A stretch of 64,000 nucleotides of DNA from Stenocarpella maydis (taxonomy: Eukaryota > Ascomycota > Sordariomycetes > Diaporthales > Diaporthaceae), in assembly GCA_002270565.1 (NCBI GenBank), contig NQMI01000039.1:186930-250929 (forward strand), in the 5' to 3' direction. Position numbers and translations under genes: made by a program. The notes under the pieces were generated by a model, which searched no databases, was not told the DNA's origin, and saw nothing but the letters and a program-made list of their open reading frames with translations. Below, piece by piece: positions 54,199 through 64,000 of this stretch. The stretch's first letter is position 1, and the number at the start of each line of letters is the position of its first letter.

Positions 54199-57100
54199 CG
54201 GCAACGCCCAGGAAAGACGCCTCTCTCCCCAGGAAGTCAAAATCACCGAGGTGTTCGCACAAGCTGGCTGCGTCGAGGGACACCTATGGAAGGCAGGTAC
54301 CTCGGGAAAGAAGGCTGGAGGGTGATAGGAGCAGGGGTTTCGTTCCTGAGGTAAAGGGAAGCGTTGGTGTAGGGCTGGTCGGAGGGGATCTACTGTTGAC
54401 GGCCAGGGGATTGGGTTCACCAGCGGTGGTGATTTAGTGTAGGACAGGAGAAGCTGAGGAGCAGGCAGAAAGGGTGAGCCCGACGTCGCCGGTGGGAGGT
54501 AAGAAGAAGCCTCCAGGAAGAGCCTAGGAGCTGGGTATTTTGGCGGGGTCGCCACGCCCCCCACCCACCACCACACATCCCTGGCCCAGCCCGGCCTGCC
54601 AGCCGTAAGGAGGTGCTTTTCCAAGGTTACACCGCAAGGAAGCAACGCAGTCACCGACCTAGTGTATGACGTTGTAAGCCGATGTCATCCCCCGAATCTC
54701 TATCGCAAAGCTGGCAGAAGACTGTTTGCGCACCCCAGGGCCCGTGCTCCCCCGCAATGAGAAACGGCGGCCCAGGGCAGCCATGTTCCCTTGGATCTTG
54801 GGCACAAGTACCGACTCATCGGATTCAACCACGGCCAAGTGGAGTGTATCTCGGTGTCTATACATAGACTCTTGGGCCCCTCCTCTCGTCATCAACCAGG
54901 CAGCCAGTCAGCAGTTGCATATCAGCAACGTGACTTCATGTCGCATAGCGCCCTGCATGGCGAGGCTGGATGGTTGCAGCCCTTATACATCCCCCTCTCG
55001 TTCAAGAGTCAATTTCTGGTCTGTCAATACCGGTTCCTGAAGGACATAGTGTGACGGACACCTAAGCCCACAAGGCCTTAGCCGTCACTTTCGAAATTAA
55101 GAACCATTGCGGTTCGCAAGGGCTGTCGTTCCTCATAATGAATAGGCCTCGTGGCTAGCAAGCAGGGGGGCTAGGTCACCATACATATTTCCACAGTGGG
55201 CATTCTCTTGTTGCCACTGCGCCCGGCATATGAGACCAATATGACTTATCTCCGGGTCCATAACTAGCTCCCCAGTGGCTTTCAGAATGTGCATGTGATG
55301 AGAAGAAATATAGGTACGCGGTAGCCCTATCGGATACTCTTACAGACTCGTAATAGCATGTAGGCCCACTTCTTGTGAGGCCAAGTACCATTGAATTGAA
55401 CGTTCTCAGGGACCATGTCCTCCGAATGCCCGGAAGGCCATTTGTCGTGGAAAAGTCCTCAATGGGCCCAACAGCAGGTGTCTTGGCCTTGACATGCCGA
55501 GGACGTATGATGTTTACGAGCTGTCTTGTACACAATCACGACTGCGGACGGCAACTTGATCGGATGCGGCCATTGCAACGCCTAGGACTCGATGTTGAAA
55601 TTCGATAGAGACATCCTGACCCAAAGAAATCCGTCTTCCCCCATGTTGGCTCCAAGCGGCCTTGATACATTCGTGTGAAGGAGGCCGGAGCTGATCAGAG
55701 AACGGGTTGTCCAATTGGAAGTGAAGTTGTCATTCGGAACACAAAGGGCAGATTCCATACCTTCCAAACGCTCTTTTTTGTTTTTGAGTTGTTTTTTTTT
55801 TTTAAAAAAAAAAGAAGAAAAAAGAAGAAGAAATAATCAAACATAACCAGTTCATTGTACGGTGTTCCGTGGGTTGGCTGTGTCACTGGCAATGATGACG
55901 AGCTTGTCTCAGGCTCGGCACACTTACAAGACACTCTGTCTGCACCGGGCCGTCTCCTCAACTTACTGAACCACTCAGTCGAAAGCTGCTGTCACTTCAA
56001 TACATATGGAAGGCAGTGGGTTTTGACCTCAACCTTGTCATCTCGTCTGGCCCTTGCTCTTTTTCCTACATGATTCCTCAGTTGCCCCGGCCAAGGGGTT
56101 CTAGGCAGAGACGCCACTGCGGAACATACGCCATCGAGCTCTGGTAGTGACCTCTCGCCTATTCGCCCAGCTTGGGGACCCCGGGGATCGCGACCAAGGC
56201 GAATTTATCCTTCATTGATTAATCTCTTTTCGATAGCGGGACTCGCATCCAGCCTTCCATAAACAGCGGACTAATGCTGTGTTTGCTTCCAGCCGATTTC
56301 TCAAAAACCTGGAGGGTGTGGGGTCGTTAGGAGAGTTGAAGGGTAGGAACATTGAACAGAAGGAATATAGTCGGCAGGGAGGGGAAGTCATACGAGAAGA
56401 ATGAAATGGGAAATATCGGGCCCCAAACCTCGGCCTGTGTTAGCCATCTAAAGGAATTAGAACAAAATAAAAGGTGGGAGGGAGAGATGAGCTGCAACGC
56501 ATTTTGTGTTGGGGGCACAAATCGCTACGAACATGCTCCTCTCACCAGGCCTCTCTTGTGTCGCGTAATTACCTGCCCGCCTGGGGCTAGATCCTCTGTG
56601 TAGCCTTCGTCCACACCAGTTCAGCGAGTAGATTGCTTTACAGCGGGATTCGGACGGGTGACACTGGCAGAGCCGAGATTCGCAGGATTTCGTACCTCGG
56701 CAGGAGTAGCCGCTACTACCAGTGGTCATGGAAATATTAGTCCATTCAGTGTCCAGTCACGCCGCACACGTCGAGGCCACCACAATCTGAAGGTGGGCCT
56801 GCCTATCGGTAAAGGTCGCAGGGGGGCTCAAGGAAGTGCTCTGCACCTTCCAATGAGTGACTCATAATTCCGCCGTCTTGCTCTCTTGTGCACTGAACCC
56901 GTATGTAGGTGGTTGGAACTTCATCTTGACTGATTGTTGGTGGCGCAAGTTGAGGATAGCTTATATTAATCCCAAGTTCCAAGATGTCGTGTAGACCAGG
57001 CGAACTTGAGTACGTCAACCCACCTAGTGCCAGGCACAAATGAGGAAGGCAGCACCATTGGGGCCCTGGACAACTGCCCGTCCCGCCCTGCCTGCGACTA

Positions 57101-59399
57101 CAATTTGTTCCAGAAAGAACTGATGCTTGATCTCTATCGCCATCCGCAGCTAACCCACGGGCTGACGAGTCCCGCTACCTCCGGCTGATCGGCCTATCGA
57201 AATAAAAGCAATCGTCTCGGACAAACAAAGAGCAACAGAAGGAGGCCGGCAAAAGAAACAAACAACTAGTCACCGCCAGACTGTCGAGCTGAGCCGAGGG
57301 CAGAAGGTGGCCCCGGCGAACAGGCTGTTATCTAGACCTCGGCGGCGCCTCTTGGCAACAGAGCCGCCGGGGACTGTCGAGATTGCAGCGTCGACAAACC
57401 TCCAGGATCAGCCCGCTGGTACTGGCATTATGAGGTAAAATAAGCCTCGTGCATCCCGGCCCAGGGAGCAAGGGCTGGCACCGGCACAGGCGGGGGGACG
57501 GAGAGATGAGAAAAAGAGATGGGCGTTTAATTGTCCTTTTGGTGGGAACACGTTTCCCACATTCCCAAGTCCCCACCGGGCCGCGGCAATGTGGCTCTTG
57601 TCGTCGAGAGAGTCGACCAGCTGTTGCTCATACAGTATGCTACTGATCTGCCTGGTGATCTGCTCGGCAAAACAGGGCAAGGAGGAGAGGCTGGTGGGCC
57701 GGCGGCGTCAGGTCACTGTCGATGGGCAGAGGCAGAGATGGGCCGGCCACGGTGCGGTGGTCGCGAGGGACTCGGCTGTAAAATTGCTGAGTGTGATTTG
57801 CGACGTGTATCCTCCCTGTGGATAGCGTCCCACGGGAAGCTCCCGTGGGGTGGAGGTACCTATAGGCTGACCATGTGGTACAATAATAGCCAGGTACGTG
57901 GATATCTACCTCTGCTCAGGTATTCCGCGGTAACACAGCTGTGGATACACGCCCCTGGGACGACATGTTTCTCGTGTCTGGTGGTGACCCTCTACACTAG
58001 AGTCCTCAGTCTACACTAGTATATACTGCCTACCTAATCTGGACATCGTCAAGGCGGCGTTGCCATGGGCGGCAACACTGTAAGGCAGACAACCTCTCCA
58101 CGTTCAAGGGTACTTTAAATTCAATGTTCCCAGGCAGGGGTGGGAGACAGGTGGGGCAATACGCATTCACCGATTGACGGCGGAAGACATGGGCTCACCT
58201 CAATGCTCAACGTGGAGACGCGTCGGTGCCTGAGTGCGCCCGTACGAATGGTCCAAAGTGTCCAGAGCCTGGTGTAGGCCCATGAATCAAGCATCGATAC
58301 GAACCAAGGTATGTCTCTGTGGGAAAAAACCTGGTCTGTCTCTCCCTCTCGTCTGGCTCCGGATTCGCTGCTGGTGTGTGGTCCTGGCGATGCTGTTAGC
58401 TTTTTTATGTTTCTACATATTGCTGCGACAAGGTCGGCAAGGAGGCAGGCCACTGGCTTGATTCATACAATGCCCCTAATTTCAGAAGCGCCTCAGCAGC
58501 AGGGGAAAAGGGGTCCTAAGCTCCAGCTCAGGAACGCAATCCGGTGGAGGCCAAGCATTCTCTGTTGCGGACGTCTGATGCGAGCTGTGGTGTGGGGTCC
58601 CACCTGCGCGGGTCAGCACCAGAGATACCACCTCAGATACATACCACACACCGCGGGCACCTTGTCCTTGTGCCTTGTACCTTTGAACCTTTGTACCCAC
58701 ACCCACGCACACGACCTCGAGGTCAGGGCCAGCCCACCCGGGCATGGGGTAGTACCACTGCTCCTGCTGCTTCGAGGAATGGGCAATGACGAGGAATGCG
58801 TAACGGTGTACTATACCATAGTTACAACCACACTGGCACCAAAAGAGGACGCGCGACAGGGTCCAGCATATCCCAACCGTCTCTTGTTGCAGCAGAGCCA
58901 AAGTACACTCCAGTCCAACCTCGACTGTCAGTGCCCGCCCTGTCGGCCCTGTCGCCCTGTGAGCGACGCTGCTGAAACGGCCACCCATGCGCTCCCATGC
59001 GCTTCCTCTCCAAACCTCAGGCCCTCCTTACTACTTACAGCATCGCTTGCTGCCAGTGTACACCACCGCACAGATTTAGACCCGAGATATTTTGTCCTGC
59101 ACTGCACTCGCAACTCCAGCTCTAGTATCGCCAACTCCCTGAATACTCTCACTCCATGCCACCTCCTTGACTTGCCATTGATCACCGCCGCCGTCGCCCC
59201 AGACAGCCAGTCAGCCCAACCCTGTGAACCTTGGCTGGCCCAGGCCCCATCCTCCCTCCTCCCCTCCGCGACGCAATGCCCCCGAGCCGAGCCTGAGAAG
59301 CACGAGTCATCTTTTCCTTTCAACTGCAGTATCCTGTCCTCTTCGCCAGCCGGATCTCGATCAAATCCTCTCCGAGACCAACGACAGCGTACATCAGCC
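54199..59399. other. 5.2-kb gene-poor intergenic region
   Basis: The largest gene-free stretch here lies between the divergent OSH gene and the unknown gene at 59400. Frames are short, overlap on both strands and show no domain. It contains a T12A10 palindromic tract at 55792-55813. From about 58900 the + strand is C/T-rich and looks like a leader. The frame of the next gene stays open back to 58311, but that segment has leader-like composition. Confidence 0.4.
55792..55813. repeat. T12A10 palindromic tract
   Basis: Twelve T followed directly by ten A, which could form a hairpin or a nucleosome-poor element. An A/G-rich stretch (GAAGAAAAAAGAAGAAG) follows immediately. Confidence 0.85.
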
Positions 59400-62300
59400 A
59401 TGGAGCAGGACCCATATTCCAAAAGGGGCCGCTTGATGGGCAAACTGTTTGGGCGGGATCGCAAGACGTCTAACCCGCCCAATTCCTCCGGGAACGAAGA
59501 CCTGAATCACTTCTTCCACGGCTCTCACGACAACCTCCCAGTCACGGTCAACCACCCTAGCCCGCAGTTGTTGGCCAAGTTAGACACATCCACCGCCAAG
59601 CGGTATCCCAACGCCGCCGAGTTTGGTGCCCAGCAACAACTCCAGCCGCCCCTCCAGCCAAGCGTTCCCATTCGCACGCGCTCTGATAGCTCCCGGGCAC
59701 GACACAAGAAGGGTCTGGTCGTTAGATTCGTCGATACTTTCCCCGAGGTCATCGGTGATGGCGGTGACGAGTGCAATGTCCCCACGGCTGAGATCGGGAA
59801 GAGGAAGAGGGCCCAGTCTGCGCCAGCGCCGGCGCAACCGCGAAACGTAGCTCGCCTTCGCGAAGGGGAGAAGGAGAGCGATAGGGCCAACTCAGAGTCT
59901 CAACAGGAGGACTTCGTCCCGCAACCCATGAGGCGTACACAGACCGGTTTCTCTACAATGTCGGAATCTCCTCCGCCGCCAGCACATCCCGTCCCCCCGG
60001 CCCCAGAACCCAGCCGTGATCTCCCACCAGAGCCTTCTCTGAATGCGCCTGTTGTGCCTGCCGTGCCTGCAGGGACCCCCAACACCTCTAGGTTCCTGGA
60101 TACCTCGGTGGTTTCCAACGACGAAAACCGCAAATCTTTTATCGAAATAAATCAGGCAAAACAGCGCCAGGCCGAGGGAATGGCATTCGCACAAGCAGTG
60201 CGCCAGTCTTCTGCTCACTCCCTAGAACACCAGTGGGAGGAAGTCAGGCAGGGTGGCGTCGGCCCTGGCACGCCTACCGACTCCCGGGCATCCGCTGCGT
60301 CGTCAGTTGGCGCTGAGTCGCCAGAGAGCCAATTCAGAAGGCCGCCCATAGAACAGAGCCCTGCGTCATCAAACTATTCCCACACATCTACCTCCAGCCC
60401 CGTACTTTCACAGCGATTGCCAGCGACCCGAGAGCCACCCCGGACGGGCGAATCCCCGGTAAGGAGGAACGTGGCCGTTCCTGACGTTTCCGCACCAGTC
60501 GACGACGCTTTGGACATATTCGTTGCTCGGACTCGTCACCTGTTCGAGCTCTTTCGTCTCCATGCCGAGCAAGTGAAACCCATGCTGTCATGCCTGCCAG
60601 AGGATCTTGCTCGAGCTGCGCTTTGGTGGTTTTTGAAGGGCAGGATGGCATTGGAAATGTCCATCAGAGAGGCGCCGCAGACACCACAGACCCAAGGGCA
60701 GGTCTCAGCAGCTCGTCAACAAGCATACGCAGACCTGGCCAAGGCATACTTCCTATTTGAGGAAATCCTGCCCGAGGTCGTGGGTCAGAAGAGCAGCTCC
60801 GTCGATCCAGAGGTCCAGGAAGCCGGCCAGGCGATAAACTCGCAGCTAAGAAAGCTTTCCTCGTCGATGAAGCGAAACGGATTCTTGCCCCCAGAGGATG
60901 CCCTGTTGCCTCAAACACTGGACAGGTCGATCTGGGTAGAGTATCCTGCCGTCAGTCAAGATGTTGTCTCCCTGTTGTGGGGCTCCCGTGCAGGATCCCT
61001 CGCACTACAGCAGCCTATCACCAGGATGCCGCTGCTCGCGTGTTTGCCACTGGGCGACTCAGTCGACATGTTCTGCTATGGCCGCTACTTCGTGGACGTT
61101 TTTCTCATGGAGCAAGGGATGGAGAGCCACCCACTTCGTTTCCCCTGTCTCCTCTCAGTGACAAGGGCAACAAAATCATCCAGCCTCGAGTTCTGTCTTG
61201 CAAGCCAGAATGGCGCAGTTCAGTTCCGCATTCAGAGCAACAAATCGGCGGGTCCAACGTGGGAAGACGTAAAGTGGAGGGTGGAGAAATGCTCACTAGA
61301 GGTCAAACTGCCTCGTGGCTTTGCTCTTGCTACGCAGTGTAGACCCCAGGATTTCAAGGTCCTCTGGAGCATGCAGGACTTCAACGCCAAGTCGCTTGCG
61401 ACGCTTAAGCCGCGCCAGGAAGAGGACATCGTTTTCAAGTCCACTCTGCGCAGCTTCCAATATTTTGACTCTAACGCTCAGTCAGCCACGTTCCCCAGAG
61501 AGGCAGTCCGAGCTTGCGAAATCGGTCTCTTCGAGAAGATCCTCAAAGAATCGTCGCCGACTGGGCAGAGGAGCTTCCACCGGGGTTTCCGTCTGGCTGT
61601 CGTGACCGGGCCCAACACGAAGACACTGAGTGCAGTCAATCACGTGTATAGTCCACAGATTCCAATCCAATTCGGGTTTCTCCGCGGCGAGCACAACGAA
61701 CCGGCTCTTCTGCTCCGGTTCGACGATGGAACCTCATCAGGCAGGATGGTGATGGCCTTCAATGATGAGTCTGAGCGTCTCCGCTTTCACAGCGTCTTAG
61801 TGGGCACTGTTGTCCAACATGACGAGAAGGTTCACTCCGAAGTGCCCATCACCGGATACGCATTGTCGCATGATGTAAGGTCGGGGCCTATGCAAGGTTT
61901 CTCTCAACTGCCTTGGTCAAGGGTCAGGATTATCAACGAGGATGCCGAGGACGAGATCGCGGAAACGGTACTATCCGAGAAGCTCAAGATCGTGGTCGAC
62001 TTTAAGTGCGGCACCATCACTGACAGAGTCAACGTTGAGCCTGGAGAGCTGAAGATCAGGTTGCCTGTCAAAGACAAGCTGAGTCTTTCCATCTTACGGC
62101 AGCCACAAAAGGACTTGACAATCGCGTTGTCGGAATCCCAGGTTCCAAAGCAGACCCCAGAGGATATGCGCAAGGCTCTGCAACTAACGACTCGCTCGCC
62201 TTCTGTGCGAACGCTAACGTTCACCAGCCAAAGAAACCTGCACGAGTTCCAGGAGGCCCTGACAGGTTTCAAGGTACTATTTGATGGGATAGCAGCTACC

Positions 62301-62693
62301 CTGGCCATTTCGCGGCGGCGCATGGTGGTGCCAATCTACAAGAAATGGGAGGCAGGGGCAACAAGGATCCAGGTCGTACAGTCAGAGAACATTATCCAGG
62401 TGTTGGCCTTCTTCGAAGATTTCCATCATGGTGAAAGCATGAGTTTCCCCCTGAAGCCGACCGACATTTTCGAGGCTGTAAGCCGCAATAAGTTGGTAGG
62501 CATCAAGATCGACGATGCGAAGTTCCCTCTGCCTCGCGGGCCGGAAGGGCGCGAGGAGTCGGCAGACGACCTTGCGTTCGTGTGCTTGGATCTGCCAGAG
62601 ATACCCGGGGAGCATGACGATATTACGATATTATTTGAGACTGAAGAAGGTGAGCCTCACGACCTGAACATGACCTGGTTGCAGGGTGGCTAA
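59400..62693 (+). CDS. Large unknown single-exon protein
   Basis: One uninterrupted frame gives 1097 residues from the ATG at 59400 (MEQDPYSKRGRLMGKLFGRDRK). I do not recognise a named family. The first ~350 residues are Pro/Ser/Gln-rich and probably disordered. At about 360-480 there is a helical region with DDALDIFVARTRHLFELFRLHAEQVKPMLSCLPEDLARAALWWFLKGRMALEMSIREAP, then PQTQGQVSAARQQAYADLAKAYFLFEEILPE. The rest, about 500-1097, is beta-rich and could hold several PH-like or immunoglobulin-like folds (for example FCLASQNGAVQFRI, VVDFKCGTITDRVNVEPGELKIRLP, MVVPIYKKWEAGATRIQVVQSENIIQVLAFFEDF). It ends DITILFETEEGEPHDLNMTWLQGG. The start is chosen because the in-frame sequence upstream looks untranslated. 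No signal peptide or membrane segment. Confidence 0.8.
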   Translation: MEQDPYSKRGRLMGKLFGRDRKTSNPPNSSGNEDLNHFFHGSHDNLPVTVNHPSPQLLAKLDTSTAKRYPNAAEFGAQQQLQPPLQPSVPIRTRSDSSRARHKKGLVVRFVDTFPEVIGDGGDECNVPTAEIGKRKRAQSAPAPAQPRNVARLREGEKESDRANSESQQEDFVPQPMRRTQTGFSTMSESPPPPAHPVPPAPEPSRDLPPEPSLNAPVVPAVPAGTPNTSRFLDTSVVSNDENRKSFIEINQAKQRQAEGMAFAQAVRQSSAHSLEHQWEEVRQGGVGPGTPTDSRASAASSVGAESPESQFRRPPIEQSPASSNYSHTSTSSPVLSQRLPATREPPRTGESPVRRNVAVPDVSAPVDDALDIFVARTRHLFELFRLHAEQVKPMLSCLPEDLARAALWWFLKGRMALEMSIREAPQTPQTQGQVSAARQQAYADLAKAYFLFEEILPEVVGQKSSSVDPEVQEAGQAINSQLRKLSSSMKRNGFLPPEDALLPQTLDRSIWVEYPAVSQDVVSLLWGSRAGSLALQQPITRMPLLACLPLGDSVDMFCYGRYFVDVFLMEQGMESHPLRFPCLLSVTRATKSSSLEFCLASQNGAVQFRIQSNKSAGPTWEDVKWRVEKCSLEVKLPRGFALATQCRPQDFKVLWSMQDFNAKSLATLKPRQEEDIVFKSTLRSFQYFDSNAQSATFPREAVRACEIGLFEKILKESSPTGQRSFHRGFRLAVVTGPNTKTLSAVNHVYSPQIPIQFGFLRGEHNEPALLLRFDDGTSSGRMVMAFNDESERLRFHSVLVGTVVQHDEKVHSEVPITGYALSHDVRSGPMQGFSQLPWSRVRIINEDAEDEIAETVLSEKLKIVVDFKCGTITDRVNVEPGELKIRLPVKDKLSLSILRQPQKDLTIALSESQVPKQTPEDMRKALQLTTRSPSVRTLTFTSQRNLHEFQEALTGFKVLFDGIAATLAISRRRMVVPIYKKWEAGATRIQVVQSENIIQVLAFFEDFHHGESMSFPLKPTDIFEAVSRNKLVGIKIDDAKFPLPRGPEGREESADDLAFVCLDLPEIPGEHDDITILFETEEGEPHDLNMTWLQGG

Positions 62694-63342
62694 CCGTCTC
62701 TCAGCACGCGACGATCTGGTCCGGTGCCTACCAGCACCGATAAAAGGGTCCAGGATGTCAAAGATTTCTGGAAGGTAAAATAAACGGGCACGGCGAGTGC
62801 AACAAGCAAGCGTCTTGATGGAAACATATAGGAAAACCCCATACAAGCTTTGAGCGGCTGATAGCTACATACACTCTTGCATTTGCCGCATGAGATACCC
62901 CCCTGCTTGAAAGTTGGAGTAGATGGCATCCCCAGCCTTGGGGGAGGAGAGAGGCTCGGCTCGGCTCAGGCAAGCCTAGGAACGTGGAGGCGCAATTCCT
63001 TGGGAAAGCGAGCAGCTCGGTCGGACATATAAAGGAAGAGTGACGTTGACTCACCTGCCCAAGCAAATGCAATAGGGCATCATCATCCAAGTCAAGCTTA
63101 TTTTACTCGCGTGATAATCCGGTCCTTGGAATTCCGCAAATGCTCAAGCTGGTACTGAGTATCATATAAGCCTTATCTCAAGCCTGGGCCGGGAGTGGCT
63201 CATTACAAGCCCCTTGAAGGCCAATCATAACCTGGGAAACGTCGCCAGACCCTCTAGACAAAGACCTCGCCAGAAGTGGAAGAACCACCCACCCCAACCA
63301 GAGCAGGGAAGCCCAGGCCCATGCGCCGCCCTCCTCAGGCGC
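62694..63342. other. Convergent 3' spacer
   Basis: The 649 bp between the stop codons of the large unknown gene (+) and the edge gene (-) hold their 3' UTRs. Nothing else was recognised. Confidence 0.4.
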
Positions 63343-64000
63343 TCACTCCTCCTGGCTCAGCTTCAGCAGTCCCGAGCTCAGCTCCCGCAGCCTTTCCCTG
63401 TCCTTCCTCCGCCCGTTTTCTAGTGCGGCCACGCGCGCCTGCAGCTGGGCGATCCTCGCCTCCCGCTCCGCGATGCCGAGCCTCGCCGCCTCCCGGCCCC
63501 GCGCCACGCCCCGGACCCGGTTCTCATGCCGCTCCATGGCCGCCCTGAGGGTGCGCTTCGTCGACTCCGAGACGGGCTGGTGCGAGAGCAGCGAGAAGAC
63601 CTCATCTGCGATCCTGGGGTAGTCGTCCGCCGCCACCACCTCGCCCGCCCTTGCTGCTGCTGCTGCTGGGGTGGCGGTACCTGTCCTGGCCCCGGCGGCG
63701 AGAGCGTCTGCCTTGCGGTAGGGCGTAGGCGTCTCCGGGTCCCCGGGCACGTCCCCCGGGCCAGGGTGCGACTGCGACTGCCCCTCGTCGTTCTCATCAT
63801 CGCCCCCGCCGCCCGCGCGCGGGGTCGGCGGCCCGGCCTGCCGGTGCCGCTGCCGCTTTGCGGTGCGCGAGCGCTCATCCCCGCCGATAAGCAGCCCGGG
63901 CCTCCTCCTGCTCACGGGCGTCGGCAGGTGGCCGCCGCCATGGCTGCCCGAGGGCGTTGCGAGGGCGTCCCACGTGCGCTGCTGCCTGCGCGCGCTCTCG
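63343..64000 (-). CDS. 3' part of an unknown gene cut by the window edge
   Basis: The minus-strand frame is open from the window end (64000) to a stop at 63343, about 218 codons; the start lies beyond the window. The visible part begins ESARRQQRTWDALATPSG and runs through a Pro/Gly-rich, RRRPGLLIGG-containing region into a C-terminal domain. That domain has a short helical segment, ADDYPRIADEVFSLLSHQPVSESTKRTLRAAME, and a heptad-like coiled coil, AEREARIAQLQARVAALENGRRKDRERLRELSSGLLKL. Very high G/C at third positions supports coding. The tail resembles, from memory only, the C-terminus of some fungal GRF-type zinc-finger proteins; the zinc finger would be upstream and is not visible, so I do not name it. 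Confidence 0.7.
   Translation of the reverse strand, partial: ESARRQQRTWDALATPSGSHGGGHLPTPVSRRRPGLLIGGDERSRTAKRQRHRQAGPPTPRAGGGGDDENDEGQSQSHPGPGDVPGDPETPTPYRKADALAAGARTGTATPAAAAARAGEVVAADDYPRIADEVFSLLSHQPVSESTKRTLRAAMERHENRVRGVARGREAARLGIAEREARIAQLQARVAALENGRRKDRERLRELSSGLLKLSQEE

Noticed and set aside
1..64000. tRNA genes
   Set aside because: I looked for GGTTCGANNCC B-boxes on both strands in spacers; candidate GTTCGA matches (for example 23846, 28671) lack a matching A-box and stems. A tRNAscan run would be decisive.
1..64000. A linked secondary-metabolite or defence gene cluster
   Set aside because: No PKS, NRPS, terpene, NLR or effector signature genes are present; neighbours are housekeeping genes of unrelated function.

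Overview
This window looks like chromosomal DNA from a filamentous ascomycete (Pezizomycotina, most likely Sordariomycetes). Genes are interrupted by short GT-AG introns, mostly about 50-150 nt and often with CTRAC-type branch points. Coding sequence is GC-rich with strong G/C third positions. Leaders are long and pyrimidine-rich. The gene set is typical of that group: a Crh-type GPI-anchored GH16 protein, a fungal CaMK, an LSD1-type oxidase with an HMG box, and a dual-targeted HisRS. I cannot name the genus or species from sequence alone. I found no rRNA, tRNA, CRISPR array or transposon.

Layout. About 1.7-9.1 kb: an MFS sugar porter (-) head to head with an HpcH/HpaI aldolase (+), a small glutaredoxin-like protein (-), LSM8 (+) and a nucleoside hydrolase (-). 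About 10.8-19.6 kb, all +: an unknown membrane-anchored charged protein, histidyl-tRNA synthetase, and an unknown protein with an unresolved frame break. About 21-33.3 kb: a Ca2+/calmodulin-dependent kinase (-), then UBE2W-type E2, VPS33 and an LSD1-type SWIRM/amine oxidase/HMG protein (+). About 34.5-43 kb: ATP synthase gamma (-), DNA topoisomerase I (+) and a Crh-type transglycosylase (+). About 43.7-54.2 kb: a tricalbin-like SMP/C2 protein (-), U2AF small subunit (+) and an oxysterol-binding protein (-). About 59.4-62.7 kb: a large unknown single-exon protein (+). The right edge holds the 3' part of an unknown gene (-).

Most genes are unlinked housekeeping functions: splicing (LSM8, U2AF35), translation (HisRS), mitochondrial energy (ATP3), DNA topology (TOP1), chromatin (LSD1-like), and vesicle or ER-contact-site traffic (VPS33, tricalbin, OSH). 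The one pair that may form a functional unit is the divergent transporter/aldolase at 1.7-5.5 kb. Its shared ~1 kb promoter carries a perfect CGG-N8-CCG palindrome over a TATA-like core, which suggests regulated uptake and cleavage of a sugar or sugar acid.

Exon structures were deduced by hand from reading frame, splice consensus and family similarity; phases were checked arithmetically. I did not see a convincing new multi-gene system. The best leads are two GC-AG introns, several stopless 3n introns, a frame break at a C6 run, three unrecognised proteins, and unusual domain features in the LSD1-like and HisRS genes.
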